From Callaeas wilsoni (Eukaryota; Chordata; Aves; Passeriformes; Callaeidae), in assembly GCA_013398955.1 (NCBI GenBank), contig VWPU01012171.1, forward strand, positions 62,001 through 126,000: DNA of 64,000 nucleotides, read 5' to 3'. The notes under the pieces are model-generated. The model made no database searches. It saw nothing but the letters and a program-made list of their open reading frames with translations, and was not told the DNA's origin. Positions 36,101 to 47,900 of this stretch are shown in pieces (position 1 is the first letter of the stretch; each line of letters opens with the position of its first letter). The position numbers were made by a program, and so were the translations under genes.

Positions 36101-38519
36101 AGGACCTATAGTGGTCTCATGACTGATTTTAAGGGTCAATGGAAGGACTGTGGTGTGATTTGAGTTCAGCTATAAAATTTTGAAGTAAATTCAAATTTGG
36201 GGATGAGAGATTGCCTCCTTGTTTAAATGTTTTAAAAAAGCCTTCCTTTGTTTTTATTTCTCCCCTATGTAACTAAATAGTTATTCTGGAAATATCATTA
36301 AAATGGATTAAAAAGAAATATTATTCATAAAAGAAGTTTCATCATTACATTCTATTTTCTCCATGGAAAATAGTAAGAGTTTAATGTAGTTGAATGTCAA
36401 AGCCCTGCAAATGTAATTGTTGTGCTTTTGAAAGGAAAACATTAATTAAATGAATGTGTCACTCCATGGGTTAGCTTTTCTCCCTTTTGGATAGTTGCTG
36501 TTCCATCTCTTTTGTGAAGAGCCTGAGAGTGAAAAAGTCACACAAAAAAACTGAGAAATGAAAGAAATTAAAATCACCCTAAAATTGCTGGCTCTATCTC
36601 CTCTTCAGCGAATACTGTCTTTATAAATAGAAAGGATGACCACAGTATTCTGGAACTGTCTTGCCATGCAGAAGGTGATTCAGAAATGGAGGAGGTCCAG
36701 AAGAATGGTGGGGGTCATAAAGAGACAGGAACAATTCAAAATTTAATAACATAGGAAAATTTGAATCAAACCTGAACTTCATTAAAGTTACCAAGCTTGT
36801 TTTCTGAAATTTGGAAATATCAGAACAGTGCAGTTTCTCTGGTGGCTTAGTACTTGACTTTTTGCAGCTTGAGGAGGGGTGATAAAGCAACTCAATTTGG
36901 AGTTAGCTCCAGAGAGCTCCTGCACCTTTAGGCACGTATGTTGCCGAACACTGGAATAAAGCCAACAGTTTTATGCCTCCAAGAGACTGACCTCATTGCA
37001 AGGCCTTAGGAAGCAAAGTATTTTAGGACTGGGAAAATCTTTATCAGCCAACTGTACTGGGAAATGTTTGGGTCTGAGTTAGGGGTTACATACAAAGGCG
37101 TGTAGCTAAAAAAGACAGGCGCTTATCTGCTGTACTTCAGAATGCTTTATGTGCCGTTCTGTATGCAGTGTGTGGTATGTATGAACCTCTGGAACTAGCA
37201 GACAGTATTTTTGATAGTTCATGCTTTGATAATTTTGTACTTTTTCACAGCTGAGAGATCTATTAAGAAGTGTTGCAAAAGCTGAGTGTTTGTTTGAAAG
37301 GGTTGAATTTTGAAACAACAGGAAAATAAAGGAGAAGTGAATGCAGATTAGAAGGGGTGTGTTACCTGCCAAGCTAAGCCACAAGCACGAGGGCTTCCTG
37401 AGCTTCCAATTTTGAGAATTCAAGGTGGCTCAGATAGCTGTTTGGGCCTGAAGTTTATTATCACCAGCACATTGGGAGAAAATAAGAAATATTTCTCATG
37501 TTGATATAATTCTAGGAGATAACTGCAGAAATTTTTCAGAATTTCTTGGTTTTATCTTTCACTTCCTTTCAGTTTTGATGCTGAATGTGAGTCTTCAAAC
37601 TAAGACATTCTTGAGACATTTCTATTTTGAAAGCGTTTTATGATAAGTGCATTACATATCTTTGCAATGTGATAATTCAGCACTTTATGGCAATGATTTC
37701 ACTCTGTAAAAGTTGTAATTCAAAAAGCTAGAGAAAAGACCATAAAACTTCACTGGAATTGTAGAAAAATTGCAAAGTCTAACTCACCTAACAGAAGCTT
37801 GGAAATTTCAATGAGCTGAGTTTCAGATTTGATTCAAATATTCCAGATTCACTGAGTTGTGATGGTTTTCCTTAAATAATCTTCCTGACCTCGTTTAATA
37901 AAAATATTTTAAGAAAAATAAAGCTCAAGACTGATTTAGTCTTCAATATTTCAGAACCTTTGTGGAGGGCAGCAGTGTGGGAGTGGTGTGTGTGTATTTG
38001 CACTTCCCTGAACCCTTTTCATGATATTGAAAAAGATACTATTTTTCTCAAAGTGTCACCTCGAAGAGTCCAGTTATGGTAGTGCATATTTCTCTTGTTA
38101 TAAATTAGACAATGTCTGGTATGATGGAGACCTAAACACACCTGTTAGGTAAAAGACTGAGTTTTAAGACATACATCACATGAAATCTGCATCTGCCAAT
38201 AAATACTTAAGTACGCAGCTATTGTCCTCTTACTCTTTTTCTATGGACCAGAAATTTGAATTGAGGATTAAAGAAACTTTTTCCCAAAAATGTTTTTTTT
38301 TTAAAATTTCTGAACTCTGGGTAAAGAAACTATGTAGTCAGAAGTCATATCTTATGGTAAACCAAAAGTGTTGTTGTTGCTAAAAACCTCAAATAGATCA
38401 AGATTTGCACCAAAGTCATAAAAGACTGTAAGAAGTGTCATTCAAACAAAAACCAAGCTTTGGATTCTGGTGAGAGGCAATATTGAGTTAGTTGCTTCAG
38501 AAGAAAGAGCTACTGAAAA

Positions 38520-38562
38520 CCAAAACCTTAAGCCCAAAACCTCAAGCCCAAAACCTCCCAAG
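38520..38562 (+). repeat. Short 14-bp tandem repeat
   Basis: About three imperfect units of cccaaaacctcaag. No further meaning is apparent. Confidence 0.55.
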
Positions 38563-39815
38563 GAGAAACAGCTGGTTTTGGCTTAGTATGTGTTTATCAG
38601 TCCTTAAAATTCCAGTTTCATGGCTCCAAACTCATAAAACAATGAAGAACACCTTTAATATTAGCAGATGAGTATGTTGCCATCAAAGGCAGCTCCAGTC
38701 AAACTGTTGATGAACTGTATGTTAGAAACTGGTTTAAATTCTCTTTTTGTATCAACATCACATAACACCACGATCTGACGTCTTGAGAGCATGAATGAGG
38801 TAGTGTTAAATTAAGATTTCTAACTCCATTTAGTCCCTGCGCAACAAAATGTTTCCATCCGTGCTAGCAATCACATGGATCACATTTCAGGACTAATGTT
38901 ATGGATTTGCTAAAGCAAAGCAACGCCAAACTGGATTTTCTTGCACACAGATTTTCTCATTGATTCCCACAATATGAATATACTTAAAGTGTGCTGAAAA
39001 TGGGTTTGGCACTATGCACACTGTCTGGTAAAATAGTCCTTCAGCTGTCTATAGACTGAAAAACAGGTTGACAAAAGTTTAACTATTTAGAAGGCAGATA
39101 GCAAAAGAAACTTGAACACATTAGAAAAACTTAGCTGCAAGTGTTGTGATGAAAGACTACTAATTTGTTTCAGGAGTCTTTGTGTCCATTGATTATAGCC
39201 ATGACCCATTGCTTAGAATTGATAAACTGAATTTATACACTAACATTACAAGATTTCTTTGTTTCTTCCTGAACTCATATGAAATATGATCACTTACCTT
39301 GAAAAATAGCATGTTTATCTCATAACATATTGAAGTACTGAGTCTATTAATTTTTTCCAATGTTAAAGAATGCCTAGCAATAAAAGTTGTTTAACGCATT
39401 AAATGGTCCCAGTGAGCCAAATATCAGCCTTGGCCACTCAGCGGGAAGGGTGGTGTGTTCTCCAGATGACAGTGGATCAAATTGTCTTGGTACACAGAGA
39501 TTCATCCAGAGATTCTGGGCACCCTTATTTCCCAGGCATGCCAGAGGTGCTTAGGAGCGCTCAGAAATTTGTAACTTGTGAGGCTTCTAGATGAGGTCCT
39601 GGCACAGTGGTAATTCAGACTGATGAGCTCTCTTCACAGTCTTCCTTTCAGAGAGGCATGAGACCTGCCATCTAGCTCATGAACCATGCTTCCCTCCTGG
39701 GCAATATCCTGCCACTTACAGTTCCAGAAAAATGAAATGTATAGCCTCTTAGTAAATTGAAATAAAAAAAAAAAACCTGGTATTTTTAACTGGCAAACTT
39801 AGTCATGTTTTCTTC

Positions 39816-39842
39816 ATTGCACTGGTCAAGTTCCAGTGCAAT
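39816..39842. repeat. Perfect 10-bp hairpin
   Basis: attgcactgg and ccagtgcaat are exact reverse complements around a 7-base loop (tcaagtt). It is too short for a microRNA precursor. Confidence 0.55.
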
Positions 39843-42680
39843 TTGAGGTGACCTGGAGACACTGCTGGCCTGAGAGCTTGATACAGACCCAGCAGGAGGG
39901 ACTCTTTTCTCTATAACAGCCCTTAGGTCATTAAGTGTTACTAGAGTTCCTGAAAATTTTTCAGAACTGAAAAGTCACAAATTCTGTATTGTGGGCCACA
40001 GGGTAGGTGACAACATTTTGGCCTGTGTTCTTCATCTCCGTGAAAATCTCATATAGTTCAGATTAATCAAACCTTAAGTAGACAAGAGTGAGTCAGCCTT
40101 ATGTCATCTAGAGGGGTGATCTCTAGTAAACACTTCCCTGTTTTCTACTCCCTTTGCTTGTTGACATTTTTCCGCACAGATCTTTACCTACTCAGCTGTT
40201 GCTCTCTGCCAGGCTTTTCCATATCTCTTCCCTTCCAGTAGCAGGTCACTCTTGGGGTTGCCCTGAGGACTCGTGGGCAGATTTCCTCCTCCTCTCCTTC
40301 TGCCTCAATTTTGTTGACATCACTGTTGGGCTTTCTGCTTCTCTTGAGAGAGTTTATGACCATCCAGAAATTACCTCTGCTAGGAAATTATTCTTTTCCT
40401 TAAAGGAATGTGTTCTTAAAAACAACATTAACCTTTCAGGGTAGACTCAAGGGATGACTAATATTTTGGCATACTCTCAGCAGTTCATATTCTCTCCTCT
40501 TTCTCTTTCCTTTCAGTTCCATTTGTGTGGATTTTCTAACTCTCTTTAGAGCATAATTGGAAAGCATATCTTTGTTTATTTCTTTCACCACACTCTGTTT
40601 TTTTCTCTCTAGCTCGTTTTCCTGCTCTGGGAATACAAAGTACTGTGAACAAATAATGGCTAAGTAGTGCTTTAATGACCATTGTCTTTAATATCTCAAA
40701 GTTCTGTCAGATATGGTTTTTGTCTTCCTCATTTTTTGCCATCTGTGGTGAAGACAATGCAAGCCTTAGGATTTTTCAGTAGACATCTGTAATAATTCTC
40801 CGCTTTCCTTCTTTCATCTGCAGAAACTGAGCTCAGTCTATCCTCTTCAGAACTAAAGCGTTTGGAAAGTATCGACAGTATAAATCTCTGTTCCTTTTCT
40901 CTCATCCAGCTGAAATTGTGTGGGCTTCATTTCACCTTTTTTTTTTTTTTGTGAAGAGGGCCAGAAGATTACTGGGATGTCACCAGTCTCCTCTGCTAAG
41001 TTGCATAATTGCCAATTTGAAAATGTTCCTGGATGCTTCTCTTTTCCAGCACAGGCTGTTCTACTGTTCACACCATTTATTCTAATATTTGTCAGGCATG
41101 CAGTGTCTTTTTTTTTTTTTTTTAAACCCCCACTAATCAGCCTGAGGAGCCCATGAGGATGTGTGTTAGTGCATTTTCAAGGAAGACATATTCAGAATGA
41201 TTAACTTCTGAAGGACAGAGGGGTGAAAGCCATTGCACCTGCTGGCTTCCAGAGCAGTTACAGTCACAGAGGTGATTTTAACTCCAGGTTTCCAGCAGTG
41301 CTGGCCTCCTGTATCTTCTGCTGCCTTTGGCTGGTGTGTGAGGAGGTGGCCTGGTCCGTGTCTGCTTGGGGACAGCCACGTGGACACTTGCACTAGCATG
41401 AGGCATCCCTGTGACCTTGCTGAGGCCAAGAGAATGCTGGGGACACAGCCCTGTAGGAGGCTTTCCAGATCATTGACCTAAGGCCAGCTGCAGTAGATAA
41501 TCCCTTCTGGCAGCTGACTGGACTCCTCCAAGCACAGTCTGGGAGCCCACTTTTTTTGCCACCATCTCCTCCATTTAGTTCCCATATTGGGAATCTCATT
41601 TGTATCCACATAGTTTTGCTCATTAGAACCTTTCCTCTAACACCTAGCCTATATAACCTATCATTTGTGCATGTGGGCTGAGCTGCAGAAAGCATGAAGG
41701 GGTGATTACTGGCTTCTTTTATTTTAATGGTTCTTCAACGCTTAGTTTTTTTCTAAGCAATTAAACTACGTTGTTTGTCATGATCACTTCTTTTCATTTC
41801 CATCCAGAGGTGAGTCTCCTTTTAGCATGCCACTTTATCCCATCTCATCAGCTCAGTGTTGTTGTAGGATGAATGAAGTAGAACACATTTTCTGTGGGAC
41901 AGCTGCTCTTGGGAGCACAGAAGCAAAAGTGGCTCAGAGACAAAGATATTACATGCTTGTAACATGGAGACTCCATTGAACTGCACTTTAGAGATAACAG
42001 TGGGGGAACAAATGAGCTCCAGAATAGTTTGGCTAACTTGGAATCATTCAGTGATTCCACATAAAATACCTCTTCCTCTTTTATTTCTCTGTTGTTGGGG
42101 ATGTAAGCAGCATAGGCAGGTGGCCAGGAGCCCCAGGGAAGCAAAATGGAGAGGCATTGTCCATCAGGACCCTTTGACAGTGCCATTCCCCTCTGTGGAC
42201 CAAGATCAGGGAGGACAGACCTTTGGGGCACACTGCAGTGTGTCCCATAGCTGGCAGAGGGGATCAGCAGTGTGCTGTCCAGTTTGCTCTGCACCTGTTG
42301 TGAATGGCTTTCTGCTTGGCTCACTTTCCTTTTCCTTGATCTGATGTAATTTTTGTACAGATGAGGCATTCATGGAAAGATTCCAACTGACCTCTAGTAA
42401 CTTTTTCCATTGAATAATGCTTTATCCTTTTGAAATTGTTTCAAATAAATATGATAATTAATAGAGATAGGAGAAGAATAAGGAACATAAGGCATTTTTG
42501 GAAGATGAGCAAAGACCACCCAGTATATCACATATTTCCCTTACCCACATATCTTCCCAGCCCAGCTCTAGCCAATTGCTGCACAAACAGCTCTAATATT
42601 ACAATCCTAACTGTTTTATTGGTTATGTCTAGATTTGCCACAGTCATAATTAAAAGTTTTGCTGTACTTGTGACCAAAGA

Positions 42681-42815
42681 ATCACAGAACATCCCAGAAA
42701 TTATAGAAATCAGGGCTGCTAGGAACTTTGGCTGATCATTATTTCCATTGCTTTCATGACCACTTGACATGCCTGATAGATATTTGTCTAATTTGTTCTT
42801 AAAACTTTTGTGTCT
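42681..42815 (-). mobile_element. Old, degenerate CR1-like fragment (minus strand)
   Basis: The + strand shows gaatcacagaacatccc, then gatagatatttgtctaattt and gttcttaaaa, resembling the reverse complement of older sauropsid CR1 copies (tgtttgtctaacctgttcttaaaaacctcc). It is strongly diverged and its ends are uncertain. Confidence 0.45.
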
Positions 42816-45800
42816 GCTGTTGTGCTGCTTTGGTCTCTCAGCTAAACCAGTGTTGCACTTCAATAATCACCCCTCAACCACTCCTGTTGCCTAAGAGCAG
42901 GAATTCTTGCTCCCAAAAGTTACCATTCTGTGCCTCTAAAGAAATTGGTGTTGGGATGGTATTTGGAACTGGGGATATGTTTTACTCTTCCTGGGTAAAA
43001 AAAGTCACCCTGGAGTTCCATTGCATAAAGCCCACTGACACAAATTAGAGGTACAATTTCTCACCTATGCATTCAGAAGCGGATTGTTTTTGCCAATCGC
43101 AGTAGCAGCAAGGATAGTCTTGAGAACCTGCTTCTCCTTTCTTTCCATATAAGCCTTTTTATTTACATAGGTGCTCATAAGAGAAAGTGCTCCCAGTGCT
43201 CTGGCACCTTTGCCAGACTCTAAGTGTATTAAAATGATCACTTTCCATTTCCTTGAGTGTAGCCCCAAAACAGCAAGATCAGAAGGAAGGAAATGAGTTC
43301 ACCCCTTTGCCATCTGCAGTTTTATGTCCCTCTGTTTCTCACCCACCTCCTTGCAGGCAAGGAATACAATTCCCACTCAGAGACTAATAACTGCATGTGA
43401 ATTTGTTGGGGAACAGGGATATTTTCCAAGATACTGAGCTCTAATAGAGAATTTCCTACCATGCTTCTGCTCCTGCAGCAGTGGGTCTCAGCAAGAGCAA
43501 GTTGCTAAGGCAGGTCTGACCAGCTGCTATGGGTAAAAGAGGGTATCTCTTGGGTTTTATAAACCAGGTCTGGAAGACAGCCCATTGCCAGTGCAACTCT
43601 GTGGAGAGCCAACATTTGGTATCTCCATGAAAGGAAATGCCTCATCAGAAGTGAGAGACTGAGCCGATGAACTGCAGCCTCTGAGCAGAACCAAACCACT
43701 GCCCTGTGCAGAGCACAGCACCATCATCTCATCTCCAGATGACACAGGCTGTTCCTGCGTTCCAAAGTTCATATCCAAACAAAAAACTAAGTACAAGAGT
43801 GCAATCCTTTAGCCATCTGGTAAATGGAAAATTCAAACTTTGCCATAGGGGTTGCTAATCTCCTCCTGGCAGCTGGGATGCTGACCAGACACCCTGACGT
43901 AAATCCAAGCAGCAGAAGGCAGGCACACACCTGTCAGGAAACGAGAAGAAAGCGTGGCTCTTCCGACTGCTCAGCACAAGCAGCCAGTATCACCTCCCCA
44001 GAGCCAAACCCCTCGTGTCTCAAAATGCTACGTAATGCAGCTGGCAGCTCCAGTTAGTGGAGTCAGGGCTTTCAAATCAGACCGTCACTGGTGTATCGTC
44101 CTCGCCACAGCCCATGGTTGTTCACTTATGTGGTCCACATGCCTTTGTGGATGCTACACAAATCTGAGAATAATGCTGGCAAGGAAACTTTTCCTTCCCT
44201 CTTTTGTGAGCACCCTATCCTGAGCAAAAAGACAGTGAGGTGGGAGAGGAGTAGAAGAGACAACTGGGGTTTTTTTTGCCATGTCAACAGAGGGGCAGAG
44301 ATGAGGAGTAGAAGGAAAGGCAGCAAGCAAGTGAACCATTGCTCCTGTTTTGAAAAGAAATATTTAGGCTCCTGTGTCTGGGGATCTGGGTTATAAGTCC
44401 TGAAGGAATGGGGGGAAATCCTAAAATCTCAAGGCTCAGTACCAGAAACAACATGGGAAGAAGCAGAACCTCCTGACTGAAGGCCCTGATGACATTTGTT
44501 GGTTTCCCACTCAGTGCTGGATTTTTTTGAAGCTCCTGCCAGCTTACCTCATGCACTGCATGGTGAACTGAGTTCAGACTATTAAAACTTTTATCTTGTG
44601 AAGCTCAGAGCACTCTAGACCCTCTCTGGACCTGATCCTGTACATATCTTATGAGGAGTGGATAGACTGGAGTGCCTGACAGCCACAATCCATGCCATCA
44701 GTAAGAAAACAATGATAGGCTGGTTTCAGTCCATGGCAACAGCAACCCCAGCTTGCTTCAAAGTTCTCTGAGGAACATGCCTGCCTTTAGATCATGGCTG
44801 GCAGGTGGGAGCTCTGGGCTCTCCTTGTCTTCCTTTGCTACATGGGGTGCAGCTCAGGGTGAGAGGAGAGCTCTGACAAGCGCTGAGGCTGGGTCTGGGG
44901 GGACCCTCTGGCTGCTGCTGCTGGCAAGACAGGGAGGACTGGAACTGGCCATCTGTGCTTTTGGCCAGGGCTCTGCCCTCTAGAACTGCATCTTGTGGGA
45001 AGCCTGGCCCAGGCAAGAGCTACGCAGCAGAAAGGGCTCACCTGCTTGGCCTGGCTCTCTAATTAGGAAGGGATCATTTGCTGTGAAGAGCTGTGTCCAC
45101 AGGTAAATGGAAATGTCAGAATGGATTGCCGGAAATAGGTGCCTGATATGAGCCCAGCACAGGTGGGGATGTTTTTTATTATCAGTAATTAAATGCATTG
45201 GAGGCAAAAAAAAAAAAAGTGAGACATATCCTGTTTATAGACTTTCACTTTAACAAAGTAAATTTGCCTTTCCTGCTTTTTGCTTCTTTCATCTCTCTCT
45301 AAATGGTGATTCTATCTGTAGCATTTTACAGTTATGAGGGATGGAGAAACAGTTCAGAAACTGGCATTATGTTCCCTTGTTTTCCCATCCTATTCCCATG
45401 GAGATTTAGGGAGGAACTGCTCCAGACACAGCATTTGGCAGAGTTTGGTCTTTATTTTTTTTCTGAGCCCAGAAAGCTCTGTTTCTGTTTGATCCTGATG
45501 AGACTGGTGTTGAGGAATTTGCCACCAGTAAAAAGGCCACTGAGCTTTCGGGGAGGATGAGACTGCAAACATTCACTGCTGCTCCTGGATGAGAAAGGCT
45601 AACAGCATGCACAGTAGCCTTATTTAACCTGTGTGCTGCCCCTCAGACATCCTGACATCAGAACCTGCCGCGATGGCAAAACAGCGCTGCTCCCAGTCTG
45701 CAAAAGTCATTAGGATATTCTGCTGCTGCAGGGACTGGGGCCAAGCAGCAAAGACAATCTGCCTTTGAATGCAATCAAACACGAGTTTCTGCTCTGAAGG

Positions 45801-47194
45801 CTGGAGGGGAATGCCAGGAGGACAATATGAGTGCTTGCAGGACGTCTGGCCCCTGGGGCCAGGCAGCATGCCAGCCCGCACCGACCCACTCGGCCACTAC
45901 CGCCTGCCTCTGTCCAACAAAATGCTGGGTCATTTTAAGAAGATTTGAAACCAAGACCTTTGGTTTTCCAATGTTTAAAAGATACCCAAACTGTTACTGT
46001 GGCTACTATGGCTAAGGGTAAAAATCACATCAAATTCTAACAAATATAATGGCTTACCATGAATTATCAGGATCAATGTCTAATGGAGAAATGGCGGTGT
46101 TCCAGTAATATCATATTTGTTTATGGTTTAAAATGCATTCAGCATAGATTCAGGGTATTTTGCGGCTGAAGAAAATAAGGTTTACAAATACTAACAGGCT
46201 GGGCACCTGTTAGACCTCCTGCTGGTCTCTATCCAAGCTTGGATCCAACCGCTTTTCACCATCAAGGTGAAATTCCAAGCTGCGGCAGTGCTGGAAATTT
46301 GCTCCTCATCCATTTTTCCTCTAGTTCCAGGAATGAAATAACACTATAAAAAATGCATCAAAACAAGCCTGGAGAAATAGTTGCTGTATTGCAGAAACCA
46401 GTAGATAAGAAGATTCATGGATCACAGCAGTTTCTGTGCCTATGCACCCAAATTGAATCAAATTTAATTGGCAATTATTATTATTTCTTTCAGACTAATT
46501 TTTCTGCAACAGTTGAACTACTATATTGTTTGTTCTAATGTCTGTGTGCTTCTCTCTAAGACAGGTCTTATTTGTACTCTCCTCTACAGCACAGCACAGT
46601 AATTCTTATACATGATGTGATTTATTGTCTCAGCTGCTCTTAAACAACACAGGCTTATAGTTGGTCTGCCGAACAAATTATTAGTTGAATAAATCTGAGG
46701 CGTGCAAAAAACTCAGTGAAACTTCTCACCAATATTTCACAGTCTCCTGTCTGAATAAAGCTCTTTTGCTCAGACTTTTGAACAGCTGAGTCCATATATT
46801 TTACAACCTCAGCATTAAATATATTATTTCTTTCAAGTAGAGATCCCAGTGAAATAAAGGCAAATGAATCTAGATTGCCGGCATTTGCAGTGGGAAAAGA
46901 ATAAAGCAGCCGGTAAGAGCCCTCAATGAGTTTGTGTCTCAGGGAGCAGGGCAGCCCTCACTGTGGCTGTGCCCAGAGCTCGCTGCCTGTGGCTCTGCCA
47001 CAGGGAATGGCAGACAGCTCTCAGTCCTACCAGCCTTCCCCCTGTTTTATACCCAGGCGTTCAGCTCTTCTGGTTCATGCCTGCACTGTCAGAAACTGGG
47101 TTGCTGAGCCACCACCCCAGCTGGATATCATTGAGGGTGTCCTTTCCCTGGTACAGAGAGGGACTTGCTGCCTTTTTAGTTATTCAGAGGTGAC
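42816..47194. other. Intergenic sequence
   Basis: No recognised gene. It is slightly more GC-rich than the left part. It contains the signal-peptide-like frame at 44794 and an A13 run near 45207. Other open frames are short and overlap each other on both strands, as chance frames do. Confidence 0.55.
44794..44858 (+). CDS. Possible orphan signal-peptide exon (speculative)
   Basis: An ATG in good context (atcATGG) starts 21 codons reading MAGRWELWALLVFLC then YMGCSS. This has the layout of a secretory signal: an Arg near the start, a hydrophobic core from Trp8 to Tyr16, and small residues (G-C-S-S) where signal peptidase would cut. Just before the in-frame TGA at 44860 the sequence is tcagg|gtgaga, a good 5' splice site that would end the exon in phase 2. 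I cannot identify a matching second exon, a promoter or a family. It may be chance or a relic exon. It is not connected to CD109. Confidence 0.2.
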
Positions 47195-47900
47195 TGTTGT
47201 GGTTTAGGAATAGTACTCCCCAATTCCGTGCTCCCACCAAGACTCTCCAAACCACGTGCTTCTCTCTTGCTCTCCACTTTTCCCTCCCCCTCCCTGCTGC
47301 AATGGGATGGAGAGGGGAGTTGGAGGCACAAAAGTCACGAGTTTAGATAAAAGGTTACTGGAAACAGCAATGAGATAAGAAAAATGAACAGTAACAGCAA
47401 CAATATCAATAATAAAAGCGTACAAAGAGGAGAGTGATTCACATGCCCAAAAGCTCACTGCATGACCTGACTGCAGCTGACCAAATGCTCACTGCTCACA
47501 ACCTGACTGCAGCAGAGCTCTTCTGTCTGGAAGCAAACTCCCTTCCCCGCTACCCCTGGAAATGTTGTGAGGTGGTATAGAATAACCTTCCCTACCCCCA
47601 GAAATGTTGTGAGATGGTATAGAATAACCGTCCCTACCCCTGGAAATGTTGTGAGGTGGTATAGAATACCCTTCGGGTCCTAGCCATGCCCCCTCCTGGC
47701 TACTCCAAAAAGGTAGCCCTGTCCTGGCCAGAACCAGGACACCGTTACTGGTCTGTTCTTCCAGGCACAAAGATATCTCACCAGCCCAGCAGATCGAGCC
47801 CACAGACATACGGCAGCCAGTTACAGTCCCCATTTTAGAGCTGGGGGTGAGGACGAGGAGGACTTTCCACACCAAATACCATCCCATGGCCAATCACAGA
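47195..47900. mobile_element. LTR-like interspersed repeat (possible avian ERV LTR remnant)
   Basis: The sequence begins tgttgtggtttaggaatagt, contains A-rich aacaatatcaataataaaag, then ggtggtatagaata motifs, and ends with cctgtcctggccagaaccag and a further conserved-looking stretch to about 47900. This composition and these phrases resemble long terminal repeats of avian endogenous retroviruses of the ERVL/class III type as I know them. No gag, pol or env reading frame is visible, so at most a solitary LTR is present. Target-site duplications were not found and the ends are approximate. The 134-codon open frame on the minus strand across it is probably not a gene. Confidence 0.45.
47546..47672 (+). 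repeat. 42-bp tandem repeat, three copies
   Basis: Units start at 47558, 47600 and 47642 (ggaaatgttgtgaggtggta and so on) with an exact 42-base period and a few substitutions (agaaatg in unit 2; gaggtgg against gagatgg). The third unit runs into the flank at gaataccc. As 42 is a multiple of three, the minus strand stays open and reads a repeated GYSIPPHNIS motif. Confidence 0.9.

Larger units (their letters stand above)
27831..42680. other. Intergenic sequence downstream of CD109
   Basis: I recognise no gene. Open frames are short and unrelated to known families. Notable points are the two copies of a 59-bp repeat, a more GC-rich block at about 30830-31240 with TTTATT (AATAAA on the minus strand) around it, a 14-bp tandem repeat near 38520-38562, a hairpin at 39816-39842, and T14/T16 runs at 40937 and 41108. 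Confidence 0.6.
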
